This document shows, one piece after another, positions 17,792 to 26,961 of a stretch of 64,000 bases of DNA. Origin of the DNA: Deltaproteobacteria bacterium (GTDB lineage Bacteria; Desulfobacterota; Binatia; Binatales; Binataceae); the NCBI GenBank assembly GCA_021831785.1, contig JAKBMB010000016.1, positions 62,001-126,000 of the forward strand, in the 5' to 3' direction. A program made the position numbers and the translations under genes. Position 1 is the first letter of the stretch. Every line of letters begins with the position of its first letter. The notes beneath the pieces are model-generated. The model was not told the DNA's origin, did not search any database, and was given only the letters and a program-made list of their open reading frames with translations.

Positions 17792-18784
17792 GTGGGAACA
17801 AAAGTGCTTGTCACCGGTGCGGGCGGTTTTATCGGCCATCACCTCATAAGCTACCTCAAAAGATCGGGTTACTGGGTGCGCGGCGTGGATGTGAAATATC
17901 CGGAATACGCGCCGAGCGTGGCCGACGAATTCGTGCTGCTCGACTTACGCCGCATCGAGAATTGCCTGCAAGCGACTGAGAACATAGAGGAGGTTTATGC
18001 TCTGGCTGCCGATATGGGCGGCATGGGCTTCATTTCAGAACATCATGCTCAGATTCTTCGCGACAATTCGCTGATCAACATTCATAGCCTGGAAGCGGCG
18101 CGGCAAAACGGCGCCAAACGCTATCTCTACTGTTCGTCGGCTTGCGTCTATCCCGAGTACCGACAGACTGAGATCGACGTCACACCGCTGCGCGAGGAGG
18201 ATGCCTATCCGGCACAGCCGCAGGACGCTTACGGCTGGGAGAAGCTGATTACCGAGCGGCTTTGCCGCCACTATCGCGAGGATTACGGGCTTGAGACTCG
18301 TATCGTCCGCTTCCACAACATCTTCGGCCCGCTCGGCACTTGGCAGGGCGGGCGCGAAAAAGCGCCTGCCGCGCTCTGCCGCAAGGTCGCAGTAGCCAAG
18401 CTTACCGGCAGCCACGAGATTGAGATCTGGGGCGATGGCGAGCAGACCCGCTCGTTCTGCTACATCGACGACTGCGTGGCCGGCATGCACAAGCTGATGC
18501 GCTCGGACTATCGCGAGCCGCTGAACCTCGGCCAGGACCGTCTGGTTACGATAAACCAACTCGCCGATATGATCGCGTCGATCGCGGGGGTGCGCGTCAT
18601 GAAGCGTCATGTCCCCGGCCCACAGGGCGTGCGCGGGCGTAACTCCGACAATACGCGCCTGCGAGAGGTGCTCGGGTGGGAACCGCAGATAAGCCTGGAA
18701 GAAGGCCTCGCCCGGACCTACCGCTGGATCGAACACCAGGTGGCAGCCACCCGCGCCCCCTCGGAGCATACGTCAGGCACTTAA
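17792..18784 (+). CDS. GDP-mannose 3,5-epimerase-like SDR enzyme
   Basis: GDP-mannose 3,5-epimerase converts GDP-D-mannose to GDP-L-galactose and is best known from plants. The 330-residue product has the NAD motif GAGGFIGHHL, the family-typical YALAADMGGMGFI, the catalytic region SSACVYPEY with its cysteine, QDAYGWEKL with the Tyr-x3-Lys pair, and FGPLGTWQGGREKAPAALCRK with the second catalytic lysine. These motifs are much closer to GME than to generic UDP-glucose epimerases. The GTG start is 2 bases after the WcaI-like gene. It probably supplies an L-galactose-type donor for the polysaccharide; the substrate is inferred from motifs. Confidence 0.85.
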   Translation: MGTKVLVTGAGGFIGHHLISYLKRSGYWVRGVDVKYPEYAPSVADEFVLLDLRRIENCLQATENIEEVYALAADMGGMGFISEHHAQILRDNSLINIHSLEAARQNGAKRYLYCSSACVYPEYRQTEIDVTPLREEDAYPAQPQDAYGWEKLITERLCRHYREDYGLETRIVRFHNIFGPLGTWQGGREKAPAALCRKVAVAKLTGSHEIEIWGDGEQTRSFCYIDDCVAGMHKLMRSDYREPLNLGQDRLVTINQLADMIASIAGVRVMKRHVPGPQGVRGRNSDNTRLREVLGWEPQISLEEGLARTYRWIEHQVAATRAPSEHTSGT

Positions 18785-18806
18785 CCCTGAAGCGAAAATA
18801 AATCTT

Positions 18807-18865
18807 AGTGGGGCGGGCCGCCGTGCCCGCCCGTGCCCAGCGCGGGCAGGACCGCCCGCGCCACT
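18807..18865. repeat. GC-rich hairpin-forming element
   Basis: The arms 18807-18818 and 18854-18865 pair with one mismatch over 12 bases (AGTGGGGCGGGC with GCCCGCGCCACT), and the interior holds further GGGC/GCCC runs. It lies in the 165-base gap between the epimerase and phosphotransferase genes. It resembles dispersed REP-type palindromes or a strong intrinsic RNA hairpin; there is no U-tract, so a simple terminator is not supported. Confidence 0.5.
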
Positions 18866-18949
18866 GAGGCCCAAGCGCAGAGTCTGCCTGTCGCTATATT
18901 CTGCAGTTCTCAGTAGGTTCCGCGCAGACTGACTCAAGGCTGTTCGCAG

Positions 18950-20365
18950 ATGCTTGTAGCTCGTAGACAGCTTCTCCGCCGAGCTTTGGCGCTCAGCGAC
19001 GCCGCTAATCTTGCCGCGAGCTTTGCCGGGGCCTATTTCGTCGCGGGCTTTCTATTCGGCCGCAACTTCGTCTCGTTTGCCGGCTATGCATGGCTGCTCG
19101 CGCTGATTGTGCCCATATGGCTCGCCTGCCTGCGCGTTTTTGGCCTCTACAACTCGGCCGCCTACGCCTCGCGGTACGGATTGCTGAACCGCCTGATGCG
19201 GGTGCAGTTTACTGCTGGCCTCGTGCTGCTCAGTCTCATGTATCTGACGCGCTCCGAGAACATCAGCCGCCTGTTGCTGCAGACCTTCCTGGCCGTCAGT
19301 TTCATCTTCCTGGCCGCGCAGAAGTTCGCGCTGCGCGCTTACCTTAACAACGCCCGTGGGCGGACATCTGCGCAGCGGTCCAAGGTCCTGCTGGTGTCGG
19401 TTCCGGCAGCCGCCGAGCGTTATCTGCGGCTGGCCCGCATGCAGGCCTGGGTGATGGCCGACGTAGTCGGGATGCTTACGCCCAGCGCGCCTAACGGCCG
19501 CGCCGCAGGTCCGGCCGTCCCACGCATCCTAGGCGCCGCTGACGACCTCCCGATGGTGCTGGACGAGACTATTGTCGATGAGGTCGTGGTGGTGTTGCCG
19601 CTGGAAAAGCCTCTGCTGGAGCGGCTCAGCCAATGCTGCTCGGTGCGGGGAATCCTCATGCGCATGTTGGTCGAAGTGCCGTCGCCTGCTATCGGGGTGT
19701 GGCACGCCGAGCATTTTGCCGAGGGCGCGTTTTTGTTCTCCCTCGCGACGATTCCGCAGAATACCTTCCATCTGCTCGTAAAACGAGTGGTCGACGTATG
19801 CGGCGCCGCCATAGGACTCATGCTGTTCGGCATTGCCTATATTTGGTACGGGATGCGTCTGCAGCGGGAAACCGGGGACTCGGCGCTGTTCCGCCAGTGG
19901 CGCGTGGGACAGAACGGGCGCCGCTTCACGCTGTATAAGTTTCGCACCATGTGCGCCGATGCGGAGCAGCTCAAGGCCGAGTTGAGCAGGCACAATGAGA
20001 TGAATGGCCCGATCTTCAAGCTCCGGGACGACCCGCGCATAACCCCCACCGGGCGCAAGCTGCGCCGCCGCCACCTGGACGAGCTGCCGCAGTTCTGGAA
20101 CGTTCTGCGGGGTGAGATGAGTCTGGTGGGGACGCGGCCGCCGACCGAGGATGAGACCGCCGTTTACGCGGAGCATCATCGTCGCCGCCTCAGCATGAAG
20201 CCCGGGCTGACCGGGCTCTGGCAGCTTAGCGGCAACGGCGCGGTCAAGGACTTCGAGCAGGTGGTGAAGCTCGACTGCGAATACATCGACAATTGGTCGC
20301 TGGGGCTGGATTTCAAAATCCTGGCCAAAACGGTAGCCAAGGTGATGCGCGCCGATGGCTGGTAA
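18950..20365 (+). CDS. Undecaprenyl-phosphate sugar phosphotransferase (WbaP/WcaJ type, polyisoprenylphosphate hexose-1-P transferase)
   Basis: This enzyme starts each repeat unit by moving a sugar-1-phosphate onto undecaprenyl phosphate. The 471-residue protein has four N-terminal membrane helices (about 10-130), a CoA-binding-like middle domain (about 140-270) and the catalytic C-terminal PF02397 domain with its re-entrant helix (KRVVDVCGAAIGLMLF). Catalytic motifs are YKFRTMCADAE, PIFKLRDDPRITPTGRKLRR, LDELPQFWNVLRGEMSLVGTRPP and KPGLTGLWQLSG. The ATG at 18950 precedes the first helix. Its end overlaps the next gene by 11 bases. Confidence 0.92.
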   Translation: MLVARRQLLRRALALSDAANLAASFAGAYFVAGFLFGRNFVSFAGYAWLLALIVPIWLACLRVFGLYNSAAYASRYGLLNRLMRVQFTAGLVLLSLMYLTRSENISRLLLQTFLAVSFIFLAAQKFALRAYLNNARGRTSAQRSKVLLVSVPAAAERYLRLARMQAWVMADVVGMLTPSAPNGRAAGPAVPRILGAADDLPMVLDETIVDEVVVVLPLEKPLLERLSQCCSVRGILMRMLVEVPSPAIGVWHAEHFAEGAFLFSLATIPQNTFHLLVKRVVDVCGAAIGLMLFGIAYIWYGMRLQRETGDSALFRQWRVGQNGRRFTLYKFRTMCADAEQLKAELSRHNEMNGPIFKLRDDPRITPTGRKLRRRHLDELPQFWNVLRGEMSLVGTRPPTEDETAVYAEHHRRRLSMKPGLTGLWQLSGNGAVKDFEQVVKLDCEYIDNWSLGLDFKILAKTVAKVMRADGW

Positions 20366-21749
20366 TCCGTCTATGGCCGAGGCGGCTCAAGCACGGCTTT
20401 CCGGCGCTGGGAGGAGCCAAGCTTGTGGCGGCGCGGCCCGCTGGTTCGCCCCGCCATTACCTTGGGCTGTACTGACCTTCGCGTTAGTCGCGGCGGCCGG
20501 ATGGCCAAAGGCACCGCCGCTGGCCGCCGACAGCATCGCTTACCGCGCGCTGGCACTGGGCCGGTTCGGCGAAGTTCTTGGCTCAATTTCCGGCCGCGTT
20601 CTGCATCCCGCGTTTGTCCGGTTCGTGAGTTGGGCGGCGGGCCTCAATATTGATCAGGCGTTCTTCGTCGTGGCGCTCATCACGCTCGCGCTCTTGATCG
20701 GAACCGTGGCCTGGATTCTGCGGCAGGTCACCGGCTTCGGAGCCTTGGTCTTGCCGCTGCTCTTAACGCCCGTCCTCGTCGACGACATATTCGGGCTGTA
20801 CTACTGTCAGGACTTATTTTACGCCGCATTGTTAGGCTGTTTTTTTGTGCTGCTGATCAGGGGCCGCACGTGGCTCGCGCTTGCCCTTCTACTTCCATTG
20901 TACGTTACGCGCGAGTCCACCATCTTGTTGGCTTTGGTCTGGGCCGCGATGGCTTGGTTTGAAGCGAACTTCTTCGTTGCCGGAGCATGCGTCGTCATAA
21001 CCTTTGTCGGGCTTTTTGTATCACGGAAATTCGCTTCCCTGGGGATGCCGAATGTCCATCATACGAACGAATTCGTTTTTCTTGTCCTTAAGCCGCCTTT
21101 CGACTCGTTAAGGAACCTCTTCGGGATCGTGCTGATACCGAGTGAGATGAAGGGCATGCCGGGCTTCACCTGCACTCCCCTCACTATCGTAAATCTGCCA
21201 AGGTATCTCAGCTACGGGTCCACGAGGCAGTTTGGGATCTGCCGTCCGGATCCGGGAATGCCGTTACATACATTCACGCTCTGGCTGAGCCTCTTCGGCA
21301 TCGGCCCGGCCGTCGTCCTGACAATTTTCAGGACCCATAATCGTCGAGCCTTTATGGACCGTCCCTTCTGGCTAAGGCTCGCGACGTTTTATGGGCTGCT
21401 GGCCTTTTTCGTGGCTCCATTTGTGAGTTTCTGGCTTGAGCGGGACATTGGTTACGCTTGGCCGGTCTATTGGCTTGCGGCGCCGGGCTTGTTGATGGTG
21501 TTTTGCCCTGCCGCGACGCCGCGCGCCGCGGCGGCGCTGTTGTTGGAGAATCTTGCTGCCTGCTGGATTCCCTATGCGCTCGCCGGCCAGCCCGAGGGAG
21601 GCTATCACGGGTTGTACTCCGTGGCCGCCCTGTGCACCGCGCTGGTGATGCAGGCGACAGCGCTGTGGACCCTGAGGTTAAATCGAAGCGGGGCGACGGC
21701 CGATTCAAGGACGCGCACGGGCCCTCGCTCAAACACTATTCTGCAATGA
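20355..21749 (+). CDS. Multi-pass membrane protein, possible GT-C or polymerase-like
   Basis: A 464-residue protein with about ten hydrophobic segments. The first loop (PKAPPLAADSIAYRALALGRFG) carries an acidic residue where GT-C enzymes have their catalytic Asp, and a long loop with cysteines (about 265-305) follows the eighth helix. There is no signature I can name. It overlaps the phosphotransferase gene by 11 bases, so it belongs to the polysaccharide transcript. A role as membrane glycosyltransferase or polymerase is possible; I treat function as unknown. Confidence 0.7.
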   Translation: MAGNPSMAEAAQARLSGAGRSQACGGAARWFAPPLPWAVLTFALVAAAGWPKAPPLAADSIAYRALALGRFGEVLGSISGRVLHPAFVRFVSWAAGLNIDQAFFVVALITLALLIGTVAWILRQVTGFGALVLPLLLTPVLVDDIFGLYYCQDLFYAALLGCFFVLLIRGRTWLALALLLPLYVTRESTILLALVWAAMAWFEANFFVAGACVVITFVGLFVSRKFASLGMPNVHHTNEFVFLVLKPPFDSLRNLFGIVLIPSEMKGMPGFTCTPLTIVNLPRYLSYGSTRQFGICRPDPGMPLHTFTLWLSLFGIGPAVVLTIFRTHNRRAFMDRPFWLRLATFYGLLAFFVAPFVSFWLERDIGYAWPVYWLAAPGLLMVFCPAATPRAAAALLLENLAACWIPYALAGQPEGGYHGLYSVAALCTALVMQATALWTLRLNRSGATADSRTRTGPRSNTILQ

Positions 21750-22179
21750 TCGACTGGTCCGCGATCAATCCCCAGTCGCTGGCGGGGCGCCTCTTACGCC
21801 TGCCGGCGCGCGCGCTTCCCCGCGGCGCGGTGATGCGTATCCGGCACGGCCCCGCAAAGGGAATGAAGTGGATAGCGGGAAGCTCGCTCCACGGATGCTG
21901 GCTTGGCACCTATTCCCGCCGCCCGACGTGATCAAGATGGACGTGGAGGGCGCGGAGTCCGCGGTCTTGCGGGGAGGGCAGCGGATGCTTAACGAAGCGC
22001 GCCCGGTGGTCTTCGTCGCGCTGCACGGCGAGGAGCAGCGCGAAATGAGCGCCGCGATACTCAAAGCGGCCGGATATAGCATGTACGGTCTCGGCGGCCA
22101 ACCCATAGACGATAGACCTTCGGTCGATGAGATCTACGCCGTGTCGAACGATGGTGACCCGATTGGCCAGAATCTCTGA
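21746..22179 (+). pseudogene. FkbM-family methyltransferase with a large internal deletion
   Basis: The ATG at 21746 (overlapping the previous stop) opens a frame that reads WSAINPQSLAGRLLRL...RIRHGPAKGMKWIAGSSLHGCWLG, the usual N-terminus of an FkbM-type methyltransferase. The match breaks off near 21920. Immediately after, in another frame, comes the C-terminal end of the same family: PDVIKMDVEGAESAVLRGGQRML to 22179. About 120 residues with the SAM-binding motif are missing. The gene is therefore dead, unless the deletion is an assembly artefact. Confidence 0.7.
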
Positions 22180-22891
22180 AGAAGCACTTCAGCGGGGATA
22201 TTACTCCGCGACGGCACACCGCTACGATGAGATGCACGTCGATGTGCACGACGAACACTACGTAGCGCTTGCGTACATCTCGGGGCTGCTGCGCCAGCTT
22301 CAGATTCGAACCATTTTAGACGTTGGATGCGGAACTGGCAGAGCGCTGACGCACCTGGCGAGGGCCAATACCGAGGCCGTTGGTTACGGCATCGAGCCGG
22401 TGTGGCAGTTGCTGAACCTGGCCATCGAAAAAGGGGGGCGAAGGAATTGCTTGGTGAACGGCAGCGGCATGAGCCTACCTTTTAGAAGCAACAGTTTCGG
22501 CGCTGTGCTTGAATGTGGCGTTCTTCATCATGTTCGGGAACCGCAACGTGTGGTCAACGAGATGATGCGAGTGGCTCAAAAAGCAGTGTTCTTGTCCGAC
22601 AGCAATATCTTCGGCCAGGGCAGGCCCATCCTGCGTTTTCTGAAGCTCGCACTGTACAGGGCGGGCCTGTGGAAGTTCGTAAAGCTGATCCAGACTGGCG
22701 GGAAGGGCTACACAGTATCGGAAGGCGACGGCCTTGCTTATTCGTACAGTGTATACTTTCAGCACGACCGCTTGCGAGATTGGGCGGACCGCGTGGTCGC
22801 TATCCCTTTAAGACAGCAGGGACGTATGCCGTTCTCCTGGTCGGCGGTGTGCTCAGCCGACACGGTCTTGCTCTGTGGGATACGCGAATGA
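22151..22891 (+). CDS. Class I SAM-dependent methyltransferase
   Basis: A 246-residue methyltransferase. Motif I is TILDVGCGTGRALTHLA near residue 55, followed by GYGIEPVWQLL, and the post-I region FGAVLECGVLHHVREPQRVVNEMMRVAQ. The C-terminal part with YSYSVYFQHDRLRDWADRV is of a kind seen in polysaccharide-cluster methyltransferases. ATG 22151 overlaps the dead FkbM gene end by 29 bases, which argues for coupling. The frame is open upstream to 22127 but the added residues do not look conserved. Sugar O-methylation is the likely role by context. Confidence 0.85.
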   Translation: MVTRLARISEEALQRGYYSATAHRYDEMHVDVHDEHYVALAYISGLLRQLQIRTILDVGCGTGRALTHLARANTEAVGYGIEPVWQLLNLAIEKGGRRNCLVNGSGMSLPFRSNSFGAVLECGVLHHVREPQRVVNEMMRVAQKAVFLSDSNIFGQGRPILRFLKLALYRAGLWKFVKLIQTGGKGYTVSEGDGLAYSYSVYFQHDRLRDWADRVVAIPLRQQGRMPFSWSAVCSADTVLLCGIRE

Positions 22892-23215
22892 TCGACCCCG
22901 CGTCGCCCTACGCGACGGCGGTATCGCGCTCGGCAGTACCGTCGCTGTCGATGAGATTCATGCACGGCCCGCGATTTGCGGGCGCGCGATAAAGAGGCCG
23001 CGCCGCTTGGGCTGGCTCGAATCACGCTTAGCGGTCTCGGGCGGCCGAGAACGCCTTTTGTACTAGCCGGCGAGCCGGGCACACACGCCGCCGGTCATTA
23101 TTCCCTGGTGATCTCGTTTAGGAAGGCGATGGGTGAGCAAATGGGGGCGCCGGGGCCGATCAGAGTTGCATCTTAAGCATCTGCCTGTGAGAGCAAGACG
23201 CAGGAGAAGGAACGG
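22892..23215. other. Stretch without a supported gene
   Basis: Several short frames exist (for example 22976-23176 on the plus strand, with PFVLAGEPGTHAAGHYSLV, faintly like the N-terminus of an alpha/beta hydrolase) but none has a convincing start or full domain. It may hold debris of a lost gene. Confidence 0.3.
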
Positions 23216-24136
23216 ATGCGGGCGGACGCGAGTGTGATGAGCCGAATTGCCGGGCAAACCGGGTTTCTCCTTCGGGTACTGCGCCAACGTGTCACCAGAC
23301 AGGACGCGGACTGTCCCTATTGCTCGAGCAGCGACACGGAGGTGGTAGATAGGAAGCGTTTTGTTCTGCAACTTAGGCGATGCGCCCAATGCCGCCTGAT
23401 GTTCCGTTGGCCCAAGGAGACGTCTGACTGGAATGTCTCATTTTACCGGAACAGGTATCGCGAGGGTCTGGTGACTGAACTGCCGGACCGGCGCGAACCG
23501 CGGGCGGCGATGGAACTTCTGCCGGATGAGGCGGCGAGATGGTTCGCTCCAAAGCTCGCCGTGCTAAGGGCGTTGGTTCCGGCGGGGCGAGTGCTTGACT
23601 ACGGATCCTCGTGGGGCTACTGCACGCTCCAGCTAAAGGCGACCGGGTATGACGCCGTCGGTTTTGAGATTTCGAAACCGCGTGCCAACTTCGGCAACGC
23701 TCGGCTGGGCCTTAACATTCTTCATGATCCCGATGCGCTTGAACGGTACGCCGGGTATTTTGACGTGATACTCGCCTCTCATGTTCTTGAGCATCTCCCA
23801 AGCCTCTTCGGAGTATTCGACCGATTTCGCCTGCTTCTGAAGCCAACCGGCGCGTTACTCGTATTCGTTCCCAACTGCGAGGGTAGGAATGCCCGAAAAC
23901 TCGGCGCTCGATGGGGCCCAATGTGCTGTGAAAAGCATCCGCTCGCCTTCGAGGCCTCGTTCTTTGAGGGCATCCTGCCACAACACGGATTCCCCAGCGT
24001 AGGAACCTTCTCGGATCCTTATGATCCGCCGGTCATCGCGCGTCTCTTGGCGGCCTCGCGCCGCGCCTCGGGCGATCTTTCGGGTGACGAGTTGATGGTG
24101 TGGGCGCAGAAGATGTCTCCGACGGAAAGCGCCTGA
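23216..24136 (+). CDS. Class I SAM-dependent methyltransferase with N-terminal zinc ribbon (Methyltransf_23)
   Basis: A 306-residue protein. Residues about 39-65 form a zinc-ribbon (CPYCSSSD...RRCAQCRLMF), then the methyltransferase core follows with RVLDYGSSWGYCTLQLKATGYDAVGFEIS and VILASHVLEHLPSLFGVFDRF, then LLKPTGALLVFVPN. This architecture is common among sugar methyltransferases in polysaccharide clusters. ATG 23216 has GGAGAAGG directly upstream. It is separated from its neighbours by 324 and 128 bases. Confidence 0.87.
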   Translation: MRADASVMSRIAGQTGFLLRVLRQRVTRQDADCPYCSSSDTEVVDRKRFVLQLRRCAQCRLMFRWPKETSDWNVSFYRNRYREGLVTELPDRREPRAAMELLPDEAARWFAPKLAVLRALVPAGRVLDYGSSWGYCTLQLKATGYDAVGFEISKPRANFGNARLGLNILHDPDALERYAGYFDVILASHVLEHLPSLFGVFDRFRLLLKPTGALLVFVPNCEGRNARKLGARWGPMCCEKHPLAFEASFFEGILPQHGFPSVGTFSDPYDPPVIARLLAASRRASGDLSGDELMVWAQKMSPTESA

Positions 24137-24264
24137 AGCTCAACGCGATGGTTTTGGCCGCAACGCCTATGCGACGGGCAACCGCCGCTGCAAGCTTCGC
24201 TTCGCGCCGTTAAGCCGGCGGTGTTGCTCGGCACGATCCGCGGCCCACGGCAAATCCCAATCTA

Positions 24265-25626
24265 ATGCAACCTTTGATCCGTCCCATCTGGCGCCGGATG
24301 CGCGCGGCGACCGCCTTCGGCGCGGATACCGCGCTTACCGTGGGCACCAACGCGCTACTTGCCGCCGAAGGCATGGTGAGCGGCATCATGGCGGCGCGCC
24401 TGCTCGGCCCCAAGGGACGTGGAGAGCTTGCCGCGATCCAGGCCTTCTCCGGCTTTATCGCGGCGGTGGCGATACTTGGGATGACGGAAGCGGTGGTCTA
24501 TTATTGCGCGCGAAACCCGCAAAGGTCCGGCCGTTACATCGGTTCGGCCGCTACGATCGCGCTGCTTGCGTGCGTTCCGGTTCTGCTCGGCGCGTATCTC
24601 GCGATGCCGATCCTGCTCGCCGCCCAGTCAGCGAGCGTGGTCGGCGCGGCGCGCTGGTATTTGCTGATCGGGCCGGTCTACGCGCTGGTGGCCGTGCCCG
24701 CTCATTCTTTGCGCGGCCGCGGCGACTTCCTGGCGTGGAACGGTGTGCGGCTTGCCCCCAACCTGGTCTGGATCGTCGTGCTCATGGCGGCTTGGTTCGT
24801 CTCTGTCCGCAGCGCCGCTATCGTTGCCGCGGCGTACGTCGTGGGCCAGGGACTGCTCCTATTTCCGGTCCTATACGTCGTCGCAAAACGGGTTAACGGC
24901 CCGTTTCGGCCATCGCCCCGGGACTGGGGCGCAATGGTCAGGTACGGGCTTCCGTGCGCCCTGACCAGCCTACCCCAGTTGCTTAACCTGCGGCTCGATC
25001 AAATTGCGATGGCGGCGCTGCTCCCGGCGCGCCAGCTTGGCACCTACGCTGTCGCCGTGGCGTGGAGCGGAGCCGCCGCGCCGCTTCTGGGCGCGCTCGG
25101 GGCGACATTGTTGCCTGCGATCGCTTCGCGCGCCGATCGCGGGGCAAGCGCGCGCAGGTTTTCCGAGGGAGCACGCCTGGCGTCGCTCCTCGCGCTGAGC
25201 ACCTGCGCGCTGCTGATGGCGCTTACTCCGTTCGCCGTGGTCGTGCTGTTCGGCCAAGCCTATCGCGCCGCGATACCGGCCGCGCTGGTGCTCGTGCCGG
25301 CGGGCTCGATCCTGGCTCTGAACTCCGTGCTCGAAGAAGGGCTCCGCGGCCTCGGCCATCCCTATCCGGTGCTATATGCGGAACTTACCGGACTCGTGAT
25401 GATGGTGGTAGGACTCACGCTGACGCTTGGGCCATTCGGGATCATGGGTGGCGCAGTATCGTCACTGATCGGCTATTCGACCGTATCCGTCGCGCTACTG
25501 GTAAACGCTCGGCGGCTCATCGGGGTCTCGCCCGCCGCGTTGCTCTGGCCGCGCATCGAGGAACTTCAAGTCGGGCTGCGCCGGGTTGAATCGTTGGTTC
25601 GCGCGCTGGCGGCGCCGGCCGACTGA
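24265..25626 (+). CDS. Wzx-like polysaccharide flippase (MVF/MOP superfamily)
   Basis: A 453-residue protein with about 12-14 membrane helices. The start GTNALLAAEGMVSGIMAARLLGPKGRGELAAIQAF is the standard opening of oligosaccharide flippases (LGPxGRGELA). Later segments such as YGLPCALTSLPQLLNLRLDQIAMAALL and PLLGALGATLLPAIASRA agree. It would move lipid-linked repeat units to the periplasmic face. It is the only flippase seen in the locus. Confidence 0.9.
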   Translation: MQPLIRPIWRRMRAATAFGADTALTVGTNALLAAEGMVSGIMAARLLGPKGRGELAAIQAFSGFIAAVAILGMTEAVVYYCARNPQRSGRYIGSAATIALLACVPVLLGAYLAMPILLAAQSASVVGAARWYLLIGPVYALVAVPAHSLRGRGDFLAWNGVRLAPNLVWIVVLMAAWFVSVRSAAIVAAAYVVGQGLLLFPVLYVVAKRVNGPFRPSPRDWGAMVRYGLPCALTSLPQLLNLRLDQIAMAALLPARQLGTYAVAVAWSGAAAPLLGALGATLLPAIASRADRGASARRFSEGARLASLLALSTCALLMALTPFAVVVLFGQAYRAAIPAALVLVPAGSILALNSVLEEGLRGLGHPYPVLYAELTGLVMMVVGLTLTLGPFGIMGGAVSSLIGYSTVSVALLVNARRLIGVSPAALLWPRIEELQVGLRRVESLVRALAAPAD

Positions 25627-25646
25627 CGATATCGCGGAGAAGAAGA

Positions 25647-26918
25647 GTGGTGCGAGGCTCGGTCATCGTGGCGCATCCGGGAAGGCAGCACTCCTATGAA
25701 GCCGCGCTTGCGATGCAAGAGGCAGGGCTTCTCGCGAGCTACATAACCGGAATCTACTACAAACCCGAGAGCATGTGCGGCCGCGCCGTGCGGCTCATAG
25801 GGCCCGCCGAGCGAGGAATGAGGCGCCGTTATCAGGACGGCTTGGCCTGCGAACTCGTTCGCCAGTATCCGCTGGGCGAGCTGCTCTACCTGGGCGCCAG
25901 CCGCCTGCGGCCTTTTGCAAGATATGCGCCGGGGATCGTCCGCTGGCGAAACGATCGGTTCGACCGGTTCGTCGGCCGCGTCGTCGAACGCGAGCGGCCC
26001 ATGGGCGTCATCTGCTACGACACCTGCGCACTCCAAACCTTCAGGAAGGCGGGCGATCTCGAGGTCCTGCGGGTGCTCGACCAGAGCGTCGGCCATTGGC
26101 GAACGCTTGCGGCAATGATGCGGGAGGAGGCCGCGCTGCAGCCCGATTTTGCCGACAGCCTGCCGCTTAAGGCGCCCGAGCGGTTTCTCGCGCAGTGCAC
26201 CGAGGAAGCGCTCCTCGCGGACGTAATCCTGGCGGGGTCGCAGTTTGTGAAGGACACGATGGTGCGCCACGGAGTTGAGCCCTCGCGCGTTGCCGTGATT
26301 CCTTACGGAGCCGACATCGAGCGGTTCCGGCCGGTGAGGCGAGCGAAGGACGGGCGCTTCCGCGTGCTTTTCGTCGGCCAGTTGAGCCAGCGCAAGGGGA
26401 TCAAGTACCTGCTCGAGGCGGTCGCCGCGCTTGGGATTCCCGGGCTGGAACTATTGCTCGTGGGCGGCGTGGTAGGGAGCGGGCGCGGGCTTGCGGCCTA
26501 CCGCGGCCATTTCGCGCACGTATCGAACGTGCCGCATCACGAGGTGCAGCATCATTTTCAGCAGGCCGACATCTTCGTCTATCCCTCGCTTTACGAGGGT
26601 TCGGCGATCGCCATATATGAGGCGCTCGCCTCCGGCCTGCCGGTCGTTACGACATCCAACAGCGGGTCGGTAGTAAGGAACGGGGTCGAAGGATTTATTG
26701 TGCCGATTCGCGACGTTGAGACGCTTAAGGAGAAAATCCTGCTGCTCTACGAGGATCGCGAACTGCGCGCGGCGATGGGGACAAACGCCCGCAAACGCGC
26801 CGAGCAGTTCACCTGGGCCGCCTATCGGAAAAAGGTAGGCGCTCTGCTCGGAAGCATCCTGATAGAGAAAGGCCTCGGCGATGGCCGCCGGCCGATGCAC
26901 TCAAAGCCGGCGCCTTGA
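25647..26918 (+). CDS. GT4 glycosyltransferase
   Basis: A 423-residue GT-B enzyme starting at GTG 25647 after GGAGAAGAAGAG. The N-terminal domain opens SVIVAHPGRQHSYEAALAMQEAGLL. The C-terminal domain has VLFVGQLSQRKGIKYLLEAV, ADIFVYPSLYEGSAIAIYEALASGLPVVTTSNSGSVV with the GT4 E-x7-E element, and VEGFIVPIRDVETLKEKI. It follows the flippase after 20 bases. Sugar specificity cannot be read from sequence. Confidence 0.9.
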   Translation: MVRGSVIVAHPGRQHSYEAALAMQEAGLLASYITGIYYKPESMCGRAVRLIGPAERGMRRRYQDGLACELVRQYPLGELLYLGASRLRPFARYAPGIVRWRNDRFDRFVGRVVERERPMGVICYDTCALQTFRKAGDLEVLRVLDQSVGHWRTLAAMMREEAALQPDFADSLPLKAPERFLAQCTEEALLADVILAGSQFVKDTMVRHGVEPSRVAVIPYGADIERFRPVRRAKDGRFRVLFVGQLSQRKGIKYLLEAVAALGIPGLELLLVGGVVGSGRGLAAYRGHFAHVSNVPHHEVQHHFQQADIFVYPSLYEGSAIAIYEALASGLPVVTTSNSGSVVRNGVEGFIVPIRDVETLKEKILLLYEDRELRAAMGTNARKRAEQFTWAAYRKKVGALLGSILIEKGLGDGRRPMHSKPAP

Positions 26919-26961
26919 GGGCGCGACAACAGCATCAGGTAGAGGCCCCGGTTCAGTCACA

